Position numbers and translations under genes: made by a program
Part shown: one piece after another, positions 17,314 through 26,127 of the stretch
Layout: each line of letters starts with the position of its first letter
Position numbering within the stretch: the first letter of the stretch is position 1
Assembly (NCBI GenBank): GCA_022823185.1
Contig: JAJDXQ010000046.1
Location: 282,956 to 346,955, forward strand
Direction: 5' to 3'
Source of the DNA: Caldilineaceae bacterium
GTDB lineage: Bacteria; Chloroflexota; Anaerolineae; Caldilineales; Caldilineaceae
DNA: 64,000 nt
Notes under the pieces: model-generated
Databases searched by the model: none
The model's input: the letters and a program-made list of their open reading frames with translations, nothing else
What the model was told of the DNA's origin: nothing

Positions 17314-17342
17314 GCGGCCGGCGCCGGACTGGCGCCGGCCGC
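17314..17342 (-). promoter_or_regulatory. Perfect GC-rich stem-loop between binding-protein and permease genes
   Basis: Arms 17314-17325 and 17331-17342 are perfectly complementary (12 pairs, nearly all G-C) around a 5-base loop. A second small hairpin (arms 17343-17347 and 17353-17357) lies next to it, closer to the binding-protein stop at 17363. There is no U-run. By position it could protect the binding-protein mRNA from decay or lower permease expression. Confidence 0.62.
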
Positions 17343-17362
17343 TGACAGGTGTTGTCAGTCGC

Positions 17363-19111
17363 CTATCGCTCTTTGCGGTAGGTTTCGGTCATGGTGTGCC
17401 AGAAGCTGATGCGGCTTTGGCCATAGCCACCGACCCAGGGCTGAATCTGATACCAGCCGCGGATGTAACCGGTGGGGATGACGAGAGCGGCGTCGGTGAA
17501 CTTCTCCAACATGGCCAGGGAGCGATCACAGTAGTCGGCGCTACCGGGATCCATTGAAAGAAGGGCATCGATTTCATCATCCCAGCCGTCTTCGGTGTAC
17601 TTGGTCCAGGACTGGTAGGCGCCGCCACGCGTGTGGGCGATCGCTTCCAACAGATAGCCTGGACGCGGGAGGAAGGAGCCACCGCTGGTGACCCGGATAG
17701 CTACCAGTCCCTCACCGTCGACAAACTCGGCCTCGGCGTTCTTGATCTCGACATCCTCGATGCCGAGGTTAACGCGCCACATTTCCTGGATAATCTGGGC
17801 GGCGCGGATGCGGGGCGGATCGCTCCCACCGGTCAGGATACGAATCTTGGGCACGGTCTCACCCGTGGGGCCGTACTTGGACTCGGCCAGGAAACCCATG
17901 GCCCTTTCCGGATTGAAGGGATAGGGTTGGAAGTTGGCGTCGTAGCACTGGTATGCGGGCGCCATGGGGCTGCCTGAGCTGCTGGGCGCCTGCTCGCCTT
18001 CCCAAGCGATTTCGGCGACTCTGTCCCACTCGATCGCTGACATCAGCGCACGGCGCAGATTGACGTCGTCGACTGGCTCCTGCTCGGTGACGAAGTACAT
18101 GGCCCAGAAGGCAGAGATCGGTACTTCACGGAAGACGTCCGGCTGGTTCTGGCGCAGGAGGACGGCCGGCGGACCGGCGAGGTTCAGAGCAATGTCGATC
18201 TCCTCGTTCTCGAACATGAGGAGCATTGTCTGGAAGTCCCGGATGGTTGTCGCTTCGATGCCATCCAACAGAGTGGGTTCGCCCCACCAGTTTGGATTGC
18301 GCTCGAAGCGGTAGATTGCGTCAGGTTCCGGAGAAAGGTGCACGGGCTTGAAGGGGCCGCTGACGATCAGATCGGCTGCGTTTTCACCCTGGAAGAATCT
18401 TTCAGCCATTGCGCCGCGCCATTCCGTGGCGTCATTGAACTCGTCAGCTCTTTCCAGCAGATCGGCGTACTGGTCAAATCGGGCTGGAGCCGCCTCGCGG
18501 AAACCCCACAGCTGCGGCAGCGAGCCTTCGGAGCGCCACAACTCAACTTTGAGGGTCTTGTCATCCAAGGCCGTGAGGCCCTCGATCGTCTCAGTTTCGC
18601 CATCAGCGAACTCATCGATGCCTCTGACGGCGCCCATCACGAAGTTTCGGGGCCAAGAGTTGCGGTCGGAGTGGAAGATGTAGTTCCACCAGTCGAGCGC
18701 ATCCTGGGCGGTAATTGGCTTGCCATCGGACCAAACCGCGTCATCCTGGATGTGGAAGATGTACTCGGTGAAGTCGTCGTTCACTTCCCAGTCGGTGGTA
18801 AACAGGCCGGGCATCACGTTGCCGTCGATGTCCACCAGGAATGGAGGCATGAACATGTGGCCGAAGTTACAGGGGCTGCCGTAGTCGATCCCGGGGAAGG
18901 GACCGGAGCCGCAGCCGCCTTCATGCACAACGTTCAGGATCTGGTTTTCGGCCGCATCGTCGGGCAACATTACCTCCGGCATCATGGCATCCGAGTCTCC
19001 TGAGTCGGCCATGCCGTCTCCGGCCGGGGCGGCCGGTGCGACACATGCGGTCAGGGAGATGCCAAGGACCAGGATGAGGCCAACCAGAATCTGCCATCGA
19101 ATTCTCGACAT
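17363..19111 (-). CDS. Peptide/opine/oligosaccharide-type ABC substrate-binding lipoprotein (SBP_bac_5)
   Basis: Lipoprotein of 582 residues from the ATG at 19111, chosen because AAGGAGCG precedes it and the signal peptide then begins normally (MSRIRWQILVGLILVLG). The lipobox is LTAC, followed by an Ala/Pro/Gly/Asp linker. Family-5 features are the TDWEVNDDFTEYIFHIQDD and VWSDGKPITAQDALDWWNYI segments, SGPFKPVHL and VNLRRALMSAIEWDRVAE. It is the first gene of the ten-gene leftward operon and presumably delivers its substrate to the two permeases downstream. The operon content points to a glycoside or acid sugar, although family members also carry peptides and opines. Confidence 0.93.
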   Translation of the reverse strand: MSRIRWQILVGLILVLGISLTACVAPAAPAGDGMADSGDSDAMMPEVMLPDDAAENQILNVVHEGGCGSGPFPGIDYGSPCNFGHMFMPPFLVDIDGNVMPGLFTTDWEVNDDFTEYIFHIQDDAVWSDGKPITAQDALDWWNYIFHSDRNSWPRNFVMGAVRGIDEFADGETETIEGLTALDDKTLKVELWRSEGSLPQLWGFREAAPARFDQYADLLERADEFNDATEWRGAMAERFFQGENAADLIVSGPFKPVHLSPEPDAIYRFERNPNWWGEPTLLDGIEATTIRDFQTMLLMFENEEIDIALNLAGPPAVLLRQNQPDVFREVPISAFWAMYFVTEQEPVDDVNLRRALMSAIEWDRVAEIAWEGEQAPSSSGSPMAPAYQCYDANFQPYPFNPERAMGFLAESKYGPTGETVPKIRILTGGSDPPRIRAAQIIQEMWRVNLGIEDVEIKNAEAEFVDGEGLVAIRVTSGGSFLPRPGYLLEAIAHTRGGAYQSWTKYTEDGWDDEIDALLSMDPGSADYCDRSLAMLEKFTDAALVIPTGYIRGWYQIQPWVGGYGQSRISFWHTMTETYRKER

Positions 19112-19949
19112 GTCGTTCGCTCCTTGCTTGGTATTTGCGCCCATTTGCGGCACGCATTGAAATCCTGCCTGACTCTACCGGGTGGCGGAGTCGAAGTTAC
19201 GCCTATGAGACACGAGCAGATTTTTTCTACCTGCTTGGCTACCTCCTTTCATCAAGTTGCAGACACGGGAAGATGAAGGCCGAAGAGGCTAACGACAGAT
19301 AGCCGACTCCGGTGGGAAACCGACATAGCTAAGGACAGGCTAGGCAAAGATTCATGCGTCAAGACTGGATGGGAATCGATTTTGGCACAGCTGTTTGGGA
19401 TCGAATGCGAGAGTTGGCTGACGTGTTTTGCAGACAGGGAAATCGCTTTTGCGCCCGAAGGCCAACCGGGACGCCGTCGCCGAAACGAACACTCTATGGA
19501 TCACCTGCGACGGGCACAATGTTAATGTATATCTGTGCCAGTGTCAAAGGCCCGAAATTTGGGGGGCGCCGTCCAAATTGGGGCGCGTTTTTTGGCTGGT
19601 TCGGAGAGATTACGCTGAATCCTGGAGCCGGATTCTCGTTGCAGGCCCAGTTCCGGAATTCGCTCACACAGGAAAGGGGACAGCTTGATCCGTCAGGGCG
19701 AGGCTTGGGCGCGAGGAAAGAGGTTGAGCGCAGGGAGTTGGCCAGCGGTGGTTGGCACAGGGGCTGCAGGAGGAGGGCAGCGGCCCGAGGGGAAGGGCTG
19801 CGGGCAGGGAAAGGGGTACGGCGGCGCGGGACCGAAATTGGATTTCGAAGACAGGGAGATCAGGTAGTGAAGGTCACATTGTGGCATAATTGAGGCCAAG
19901 CAGGCGTGTTCCCAATTAAAGATTGCTTCCACTTTCGAGGGAGGTCGGC
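19112..19949. other. Long divergent intergenic region, no gene recognised
   Basis: It separates the leftward sugar operon from the rightward nucleoside-type cluster. The longest frame (19354-19893, plus) encodes an Arg/Gly-rich text with no family features, no ribosome site and composition typical of spurious frames in GC-rich DNA, so I do not call it. A TTGACG on the minus strand near 19360 lacks a matching -10. The right end contains a possible extended -10 for the PhyH gene (19882-19890). Confidence 0.5.
19882..19890 (+). promoter_or_regulatory. Possible extended -10 element for the PhyH-led cluster
   Basis: TGGCATAAT is a TGn-type extended -10 located 60 bases before the ATG at 19950. 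No good -35 lies at the expected distance. The call is weak and rests on motif and position only. Confidence 0.3.
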
Positions 19950-20681
19950 ATGCGACCGGAAACTTTCCGTCATTACTGGGAGAAGGGCTGGGCCGTCGAA
20001 GAGGGGGTCTTCAGCCGCGAGGAGGCCGACAGGATTGCGCAGATTGCGCTCGACCTGAGTCAGGAAGAGTTGAGCCGCGAAGGCGACAACTATGTCGTCG
20101 ACAAGTCTGCGGACGGTGAGATTGCGCCGCGCAAGATCGACACGCCGTTCCTGAAGCGAAGCGAATTCCAGGCATTCGTATTGGATAAGCGGTTGACCGG
20201 TATGCTGGCGGAACTGCTCGGCGCGCCTCCGCTGCTGTCGGGCGATCAGATCTTCATGAAGCCGCCCCATTTCGGGTCGGCAAAACCTTACCACCAGGAC
20301 AACTTCTATTTCCAGTGCGATCCCGGCGACCACGTGATCACGGCGTGGATTGCTCTCGATGACGTCGGCGAGGAAAATGGCTGCCTGCGCTACATTGACA
20401 GCTCGCACAAAGAGGGAATCATTGCTCACGAAGCGGTGCCCGGCGAACCGTACAACCTGGTGCCGCCCCCTGAGCTCATCGATCTGCAGAGAGAGTCGCT
20501 GGCCCTCGTCAAGAAAGGGGGCGTTGTTTTTCACCACAGCGAGGCGTTGCATACGTCGCATCGCAACGAGTCTGACCGGTGGCGCAGGGGGTACGCAACG
20601 CACTGGGTGACCGCCGACGTAAGTTCGACCAAGGATACGCTGGACAGGGCCTACTTCCGCCGCGATGACTATCCCGACTAG
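19950..20681 (+). CDS. PhyH-family Fe(II)/2-oxoglutarate-type dioxygenase
   Basis: The protein has 243 residues from the ATG at 19950, preceded by GAGGGAGG. It belongs to the phytanoyl-CoA dioxygenase-like family. The first metal motif is H115-x-D117 in KPYHQDNFYF. The distal part H201-T-S-H-R-N-E-S followed by R212-R213 supplies the second His and the 2-oxoglutarate-binding Arg. WIALDDVGEENGCLRYIDSSH is the typical core strand. Such enzymes hydroxylate small molecules, including nucleosides, amino acids and lipids. It is 112 bases upstream of the THI5-like binding protein, in the same direction as the transporter and phosphorylase genes, so it may oxidise the imported compound. The substrate is unknown. 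Confidence 0.88.
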   Translation: MRPETFRHYWEKGWAVEEGVFSREEADRIAQIALDLSQEELSREGDNYVVDKSADGEIAPRKIDTPFLKRSEFQAFVLDKRLTGMLAELLGAPPLLSGDQIFMKPPHFGSAKPYHQDNFYFQCDPGDHVITAWIALDDVGEENGCLRYIDSSHKEGIIAHEAVPGEPYNLVPPPELIDLQRESLALVKKGGVVFHHSEALHTSHRNESDRWRRGYATHWVTADVSSTKDTLDRAYFRRDDYPD

Positions 20682-20793
20682 CCAGGGCAGACAAGGTCGC
20701 GGCTTGCCTCTTGCATGATTCAAATCCCGTAGGGTTGTTTTCATATTGCTTGTTGTTCGACTCGTTCAAATCCAATCAAAGGAGACGTCACCT

Positions 20794-21966
20794 ATGAATC
20801 GCTCGACATTTACACTGGCGCTGATCGCCCTGCTTGCGCTCATGCTGAGCGCGTGTGTTGCGCAGGCGCCCGCTGCGCCGGCCGCCGAGGAAGGGCAGAT
20901 GGCGGCTGAGGAAGAACCGATGGCGGAAGAGGCCGTCGAAGCCGGCAGCGAGGCCGAGTTTGAACAGATACTGGCTTGCGTCGAAGAGAACTTCCCGGCC
21001 GAGAGCTACTTCACCAATGAGCTTTTGCCGGCGGTTGACGCAGCCTGGGAACCGATGGAATGTGACAGCGTCGACAGCATCAAGGTGGGGATGCCCTGGG
21101 TGCTGAACGACGAAGAGGCGCCCTGGTACAACGCGATTGAGCTGGGCTATTTCGCCGATGTTTGTCTCGAGGTTGAACTGGTCGCAGGCGGGCCTGGCGT
21201 CGACCATCTGCAGACGCTTGCGGGCGGCGCGGTGGATATCGCAGTTGTTGCAGGCGGCAGCACCGTACCTTCACTTGTCGCCAGCCCCACACCGGCCGAC
21301 GTTGTCGCGGTAGGAACCTTTCTCAAGCACAGCCCCTACATTTGGCTGGGCCTGGACCCCGACACGCCGCAGGACCAACGCTCTGACAAAGTACTGACCC
21401 CCCAAGACTTTGTCGGCGCGAAGGTCGGCTTGCAGCCCGGTAACGACTACTTGTTCGAGTTCATCGCCAACAAGCACGGTATCGCTCATGACGACGTCGA
21501 GTTGATGGCTGCCGGATTCACTCCGGACCCGGTATTGGTCGGTGCGATGGACTATATCGGCGCCTGGATCGTCAACCAGCCCCGTCTGATGGAAGAGCAA
21601 GGGTTCATGAACTGGGTCGCGTTCCGCTTCAGTGATTGGGGCTGGGACGGTTATGGCGATGTCACGGTTGTAAGGCGGGAAACTTTCGAGGAGAATCCCG
21701 ATCTTGTGAGCCGTTTCCTCGCCGCCCAGACGCAGGGCTTGAACTATCTGCTGGAGAACCCTGACGCGTCGGCCGAGATCGCCGTCGTATACGGAGTTGA
21801 CGCCCAGCTTACGAAAGAGCAGGCGCTGCGCCGATTCGAGCTGCAGGAAGCTCTGGTGCTGGGCAGCGACGACCTGCCTATATCGCATATGTCGGCTGAC
21901 CGCTGGAATATGCAAGTGGCCTCGATGATTCAGTATGACCAGCTTGAATTGGAGGCCTGCAAATAG
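20794..21966 (+). CDS. NMT1/THI5-like ABC substrate-binding lipoprotein, copy 1
   Basis: Lipoprotein of 390 residues; AAAGGAG precedes the ATG at 20794. The signal peptide ends in LSAC, followed by an Ala- and then Glu-rich linker. The binding domain begins near IKVGMPWVLNDEEAPWYNAIELGYF, the usual first strand-helix of the NMT1/THI5/SsuA family, and continues with GGAVDIAVVAGGSTVPSL and FLKHSPYIWLG. Family members bind thiamine precursors, pyrimidines, riboflavin, sulfonates or related compounds. An extra segment of about 50 residues precedes the domain (CVEENFPAESYFTNELLP). Four Cys positions after the lipid Cys are shared with copy 2. Next to phosphorylases, a nucleoside-like ligand is plausible but inferred. 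Confidence 0.88.
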   Translation: MNRSTFTLALIALLALMLSACVAQAPAAPAAEEGQMAAEEEPMAEEAVEAGSEAEFEQILACVEENFPAESYFTNELLPAVDAAWEPMECDSVDSIKVGMPWVLNDEEAPWYNAIELGYFADVCLEVELVAGGPGVDHLQTLAGGAVDIAVVAGGSTVPSLVASPTPADVVAVGTFLKHSPYIWLGLDPDTPQDQRSDKVLTPQDFVGAKVGLQPGNDYLFEFIANKHGIAHDDVELMAAGFTPDPVLVGAMDYIGAWIVNQPRLMEEQGFMNWVAFRFSDWGWDGYGDVTVVRRETFEENPDLVSRFLAAQTQGLNYLLENPDASAEIAVVYGVDAQLTKEQALRRFELQEALVLGSDDLPISHMSADRWNMQVASMIQYDQLELEACK

Positions 21967-22090
21967 GCGATGCGACAGGCGGCACACTTTCCCATCTGGC
22001 AGGAAGGTGATGCCGCCAGCCGTGCGCGCCGGGGGCAGCAGTCATCTGCGTCATCTGGCGGGGCCCCGGTTGGAAATTCGGTGAAGGAGG

Positions 22091-22121
22091 CTGAGGACAA
22101 GGACCGTGTCCTTGTCCTCAG
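22091..22121 (+). promoter_or_regulatory. Perfect 14-bp stem-loop between the two binding-protein genes
   Basis: Arms 22091-22104 and 22108-22121 are exactly complementary with a 3-base loop. It lies 124 bases after the stop of copy 1 and 116 bases before the start of copy 2. No T-run follows, so it could be a stabilising hairpin or a terminator of non-classical type. Confidence 0.6.
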
Positions 22122-22237
22122 CAGCGTGCCGGACAATGAACGCTTCTGCTTTGGGGGAGCGCATCCTGGAAGGTCAATGCAATTTGCAGGACGATTGATT
22201 TAATCCTCGTTTCTTGGAGTTCAGGAGGGAAGGCGCG

Positions 22238-23386
22238 GTGTTGTACACAAGACAGTTTGTTTGGTTGCTCATTGCATTGCCTCTGTTGGCGGGAGCCTGC
22301 GTAGCGCCAATCGCCATTCCCGCCGAGGGAGGTGAGCTTGGGCAGAAGGCGATGAACAGCCCCGAAGATGACGTTGCGTACGAGCGAACTTTGGCCTGTG
22401 TTGAAGAAAACTACCCTGCCGAAAGCTACTTCACAAATGAACTCCTGCCCGACGTCGACGCGGCCTGGGAACCGATGGAATGCGATGGACTGGATCAAGT
22501 AAGGGTTGGCATGTCCTGGATTCTGAACGATGGCGGGGCTGCCTGGTACAATGCGCAGGAGCTGGGGTATTTCAGGGACGTCTGTCTGGACGTGGAACTG
22601 GAACGGGGAGGTTCCGGGCTGGGCAACTTGCAGACGTTGATTGACGGCGGCGTGGAGTTTGCCGTCAGCGCCGGGGGGAGCCAGGTTCCCGCGCTGGCCC
22701 TGGGCCCCGAGGGGGAGGATATCGTCGCAGTTGGCGCATTGATCAAGCACAGCCCTTACATCTGGCTGGGACTTGACCATGACACGCCGCCCGGTCAGCG
22801 TTCCGTAAAGGCGCTGACGCCGCAGGATTTCGTCGGCAAGACGGTTGGCCTGCACGAGGGAGAGGGCTACTTTTTCGAGTTCATTTCGGCGAAGTACGGG
22901 TTATCGGCCGAGGACGTGGAGCTTGTCGTGACCGGCTACACGCCTGATCCGGTGGTTGCGGGCGAGGTGGACTACGCCGGCGCCTGGTTGATCAACGAAC
23001 CGCGGCTGCTGGAAGAGCAGGGCTACATGAACTGGGTCGCCTTTCAGTTCAGCGAGTGGGGTTGGGACGATTATTCGGAAGTGATGGTCGTGCGGCGAGA
23101 AACTCTTGAGGAAAGTCCCGGCCTTGTGCGCCGCTACCTGGCCGCTGTCCTTCAGGGACTGAAGTACGTCCTTGAAAGCCCGGAAGACTCAGCTCGCATT
23201 GCGGTCCGGTATGCCGTCGATGCTCCGATGACGGAGGAGCAGGCGTTGCGGCGGTACCAGTTGCAGGAGTCTCTCATCGTTGACGCTGATGAACTGCCGT
23301 TGGGCCACATGTCTGCCGAGCGCTGGAACACGCAGGTGGCCTCGATGAGCCGGTATGACCAGTTAGAACTGCCGCTGTGCGAGTGA
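22238..23386 (+). CDS. NMT1/THI5-like ABC substrate-binding lipoprotein, copy 2
   Basis: Paralogue of the preceding binding protein, 382 residues from a GTG at 22238 that stands eight bases after AGGAGGG; a TTG at 22241 is possible, and an upstream TTG at 22214 would add eight residues. The signal peptide ends LLAGAC. Blocks shared with copy 1 include FTNELLP-VDAAWEPMEC, AWYNAQELGYFRDVCLDVEL, IKHSPYIWLGLDHDTP-GQRS-KALTPQDFVG and ALRRYQLQESL. The extra N-terminal segment and four Cys positions are also conserved. The copies differ around the loop LQTLIDGGVEFAVSAGGSQVP, which often contacts ligand. Two binding proteins for one permease suggest two related ligands or a recent duplication. The ATPase gene starts 24 bases later. 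Confidence 0.87.
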   Translation: MLYTRQFVWLLIALPLLAGACVAPIAIPAEGGELGQKAMNSPEDDVAYERTLACVEENYPAESYFTNELLPDVDAAWEPMECDGLDQVRVGMSWILNDGGAAWYNAQELGYFRDVCLDVELERGGSGLGNLQTLIDGGVEFAVSAGGSQVPALALGPEGEDIVAVGALIKHSPYIWLGLDHDTPPGQRSVKALTPQDFVGKTVGLHEGEGYFFEFISAKYGLSAEDVELVVTGYTPDPVVAGEVDYAGAWLINEPRLLEEQGYMNWVAFQFSEWGWDDYSEVMVVRRETLEESPGLVRRYLAAVLQGLKYVLESPEDSARIAVRYAVDAPMTEEQALRRYQLQESLIVDADELPLGHMSAERWNTQVASMSRYDQLELPLCE

Positions 23387-23410
23387 GGGCGCAGGAGAAA
23401 GAGAGCGAAA

Positions 23411-24163
23411 TTGACTATCGAGTTTTCGCGGGTCAGCAAACAGTTTGGCGAGGTTGAGGCGCTGGATGACGTCAGCCTTACCATCGATGACGGCGAGTTT
23501 GTCACCCTGATTGGGCCGTCGGGCTGCGGCAAGACGACGATGCTGCGGATTGCGGCGGGGCTGGAGGAGCCGAGCGCCGGAAGCGTGGCGGTGAACGGCG
23601 GCACGCCCAGGAACGCCTGCCGCGAGCATCAGATCGGTGTTGCGTTTCAGCGGCCGGCTTTGCTGGCGTCCCGCACCGCGCTTAGGAATGTTGGGATGAC
23701 GCTGGAGATCACGGGTCGCGACGGCGCACTGTCTCCGGGCGATTTGCTGACCGATTTTGGGCTGGGCGAGTTTCACCATCACTACCCACATCAGCTCTCC
23801 GGGGGGATGCAGCAGCGGGTAAATATCGCTGCGGCCCTCGTCCATGATCCGGCCATATTGTTGCTGGATGAACCGTTTGGCGCGTTGGACGAGTTGACGC
23901 GGGAATCGATGGGTGAATGGTTGGGCGGCGTATTGAGCCGTTCATCCAAGACGGTGATCTTTGTTACGCACAGCGTGGAGGAGGCAACGATTTTGTCGGA
24001 CCGTGTTGTGGTGCTCTCTGCCCGACCCGGCAGGATCTCCGAAGTCATCGAGATAGGGTTGCCCCGGCCCCGATCGAGGGCCTTCCGGACCGATGACAAC
24101 TTCCTGCGCGAAGTGGCGCGCGTGCGTTCATCGCTCTACCGCGCAGTGGAATTGAGTAACTGA
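23411..24163 (+). CDS. ABC transporter ATPase, SsuB/TauB/ThiZ type
   Basis: ATPase of 250 residues starting with TTG at 23411. All motifs are present: Walker A GPSGCGKT (35-42), Q-loop VAFQ, signature LSGGMQQR, Walker B LLLDEP and H-loop VTHS. The short length and the 'THSVEEAxxLSDRVVVLSARPGRI' tail place it with nitrate/sulfonate/taurine/THI5-type importers. It would power the permease encoded 94 bases downstream together with the two lipoproteins upstream. Subfamily members energise uptake only, so export is unlikely. Confidence 0.92.
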   Translation: MTIEFSRVSKQFGEVEALDDVSLTIDDGEFVTLIGPSGCGKTTMLRIAAGLEEPSAGSVAVNGGTPRNACREHQIGVAFQRPALLASRTALRNVGMTLEITGRDGALSPGDLLTDFGLGEFHHHYPHQLSGGMQQRVNIAAALVHDPAILLLDEPFGALDELTRESMGEWLGGVLSRSSKTVIFVTHSVEEATILSDRVVVLSARPGRISEVIEIGLPRPRSRAFRTDDNFLREVARVRSSLYRAVELSN

Positions 24164-24257
24164 CGGTCGACCCACCCTCGTTTTTGGGGGGAAATGAAGC
24201 CGCCTTGATTGTCAATTCGTTTTCGGTTTATTCGTAATTTCCATCAGGGGAGCAATC

Positions 24258-25007
24258 GTGAATGAACGTCTCGCCTACATAATCATGATTGTCTCGGCGC
24301 CCATTATCTGGGTGCTGACGATTAGAATCACGGAAGCGCCTTCCTTTCTGCTGCCACCGCCCAACATGGTTGCGGACATAATGTTGTCCGAACACCAGGA
24401 TCTCCTTTTTCATACCCGAATCACGCTCGTTACGGCTTTGTCCGGCTATGTGGTCGCGAATATAATCGCTATTTCCCTGTCAGTTTCCTTTCTCTATCTG
24501 CCTTGGCTGGAGGCGCTGGCTGTCCCTTGGACTGTCGTAATAAAAAACGTACCGTTTGTCACCATCGCGACGATCATGATTATCATCTTGGGTGATACGC
24601 CAATGCCCAAGATCATTATTGTGGTGCTCGTGACATTCTTTCCGATTCTGGCAAATGTCACGAAAGGGTTGAAGTCGGCAGACTCCGTAATGCTGGACCG
24701 GATGCAGACTTTGGACTCAAGCCAGTGGGAGATTTTCACCAAGATCAGGTGGCCAAGCGCGCTACCCTACTACATTGCCGCCCACGAGATTGCATTCACG
24801 GGCAGTATTATTGGCGCGGTCGTAGCCGAATGGCTTTTTGCCCGCGAAGGCCTTGGCGCTTTGATCGTACGCGGAATGTCGCAGTACCGGGCGGACAGGG
24901 TGTGGGCCGTAACGATTTTGGCGAGCGCGCTTGCGGTGGGGGCCTATCTCCTGGTTAAGGCAGTTGAGAAATACCTGTTCCGCTGGCAGGTGGAGGACCT
25001 GACGTAA
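24258..25007 (+). CDS. ABC transporter permease, SsuC/ThiX type
   Basis: Permease of 249 residues starting with GTG at 24258 after a GGGGAG site. It has about six hydrophobic segments and the coupling EAA-type loop (WEIFTKIRWPSALPYYIAAHEI) followed by GSIIGAVVAEWLFAREGLG, as expected for the nitrate/sulfonate/pyrimidine-precursor importer family. The gene is visibly richer in A and T and in Ile codons than its neighbours; part of this follows from hydrophobic content. It lies between its ATPase and two phosphorylase genes, so transport and phosphorolysis are probably co-expressed. Confidence 0.9.
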   Translation: MNERLAYIIMIVSAPIIWVLTIRITEAPSFLLPPPNMVADIMLSEHQDLLFHTRITLVTALSGYVVANIIAISLSVSFLYLPWLEALAVPWTVVIKNVPFVTIATIMIIILGDTPMPKIIIVVLVTFFPILANVTKGLKSADSVMLDRMQTLDSSQWEIFTKIRWPSALPYYIAAHEIAFTGSIIGAVVAEWLFAREGLGALIVRGMSQYRADRVWAVTILASALAVGAYLLVKAVEKYLFRWQVEDLT

Positions 25008-25057
25008 GGCCGGTTGCGGCTAAGCATAGATCGAATGGGTTTGAGAAAGTAAAGTTT

Positions 25058-26038
25058 ATGAACATTGATCATTCGGTAACGTATGACGGTCCCAGGGCAG
25101 AGTTCGCTTCGTTCACCGGCAGTCCGCTCTGGGGCTACGGTGTCGATGGCGTGGCAGAGCGGGCGGAGGCGAAGGGATGGCGCGTTGCGAGGCGAGAACG
25201 GCTCGCCACGCCTTACGGTCTCTCGCCGCTTGTCGTTCATTTTGTTACTGACAGTGGACGCGACGTGCTCTGGATTCCTTCCTATGGAGAGGTTGTGGGG
25301 GAGGACTCACTCTATCACCTGAACTTTGAGAAGAGTTTCTGGGTTCTGTGGCAGGCGGGAGTCAAGACTATACTGGTGGGGGGCACATCGGGCATCGCCG
25401 ACTGGCGACAGGGCGAGGAGGCGATCCGGCCTGGCGACGTTGTTCTGCCGTGGAGCTTCTACACGCGTCCAGTTCACCGCGGCCTGCCGGGAACGCCGTT
25501 CGAGAGCATGTGGTCGAAGTCCCATTTTCTGCTGGGGCAGCCTTTTTGCCCTGCCTTGCAGGAAATCATGGAGTCGAAGCTGGCGCCGTACGTGGAAGGC
25601 GGCCAGATCCGCGGTGTGCGCCCACCGGCCGACACGCGCGTGGCGCTGGTCGTGCCCGAGTCGATCACGTTTGAGACCGATTTCGATATCCTGCACTGGC
25701 TGGCAGTTTCAAAGAACGCCTCGGAGCTGCAGCCGGACCGACCGCCGATCGCAACCCTGCACGGCGACTGTATGAATCCGCTGCTGGCCCGATACCTGGG
25801 CATCCACGTGCTGTATTACCACATGGTCAGCAACTATGCCCAGGGCTTGGAGCGGGAGCACAATATCCGGGGCACGATTCATCATCTCTATACGAAGGTA
25901 TTCCCGGAAATCGCCTTGGAGCTGGAACTGGATCTGCTGTCGACGCTGGAGATTCCCGACGGCAGCAGCTGCGTCTGCACCTCCAGTCTGACCGAGGCTC
26001 CGCCCGTGTTCAGTCAATCACTGACGCAACCTGAATGA
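25058..26038 (+). CDS. MTAP/PNP-like phosphorylase paralogue, divergent
   Basis: The protein has 326 residues. The layout follows the trimeric purine nucleoside/MTA phosphorylase family: TPYGLSPLVVHFV, then LWIPSYGEVVGEDSLYHLNFEK, where the usual H-G-H motif is altered, AGVKTILVGGTSGIADW, and the base-binding segment ESITFETDFDILHW with GIHVLYYHMVSNYAQGLE. In this family the residue aligned with the Asn of VSN is Asp in MTA phosphorylases and Asn in 6-oxopurine-specific enzymes. The glycine-rich phosphate loop at the start is not evident, so it may be inactive or have another role. It precedes a more canonical paralogue by 89 bases and may form a mixed complex with it. Confidence 0.66.
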   Translation: MNIDHSVTYDGPRAEFASFTGSPLWGYGVDGVAERAEAKGWRVARRERLATPYGLSPLVVHFVTDSGRDVLWIPSYGEVVGEDSLYHLNFEKSFWVLWQAGVKTILVGGTSGIADWRQGEEAIRPGDVVLPWSFYTRPVHRGLPGTPFESMWSKSHFLLGQPFCPALQEIMESKLAPYVEGGQIRGVRPPADTRVALVVPESITFETDFDILHWLAVSKNASELQPDRPPIATLHGDCMNPLLARYLGIHVLYYHMVSNYAQGLEREHNIRGTIHHLYTKVFPEIALELELDLLSTLEIPDGSSCVCTSSLTEAPPVFSQSLTQPE

Positions 26039-26127
26039 CCGGCCCGAATTCGGGGCGAGCGGCGCGGGCGGAGGCCGATCAAGCCGGATCGAGCATTCTT
26101 CAATCAGATTCACACAGGAACGGACCT

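Noticed and set aside
19354..19893. Possible 179-residue gene in the divergent intergenic region
   Set aside because: Arg/Gly-rich composition, no ribosome site and no recognisable family or domain.
24258..25007. Horizontal acquisition of the AT-richer permease gene
   Set aside because: The bias is explained largely by Ile/Phe-rich membrane segments, and the gene fits its operon.
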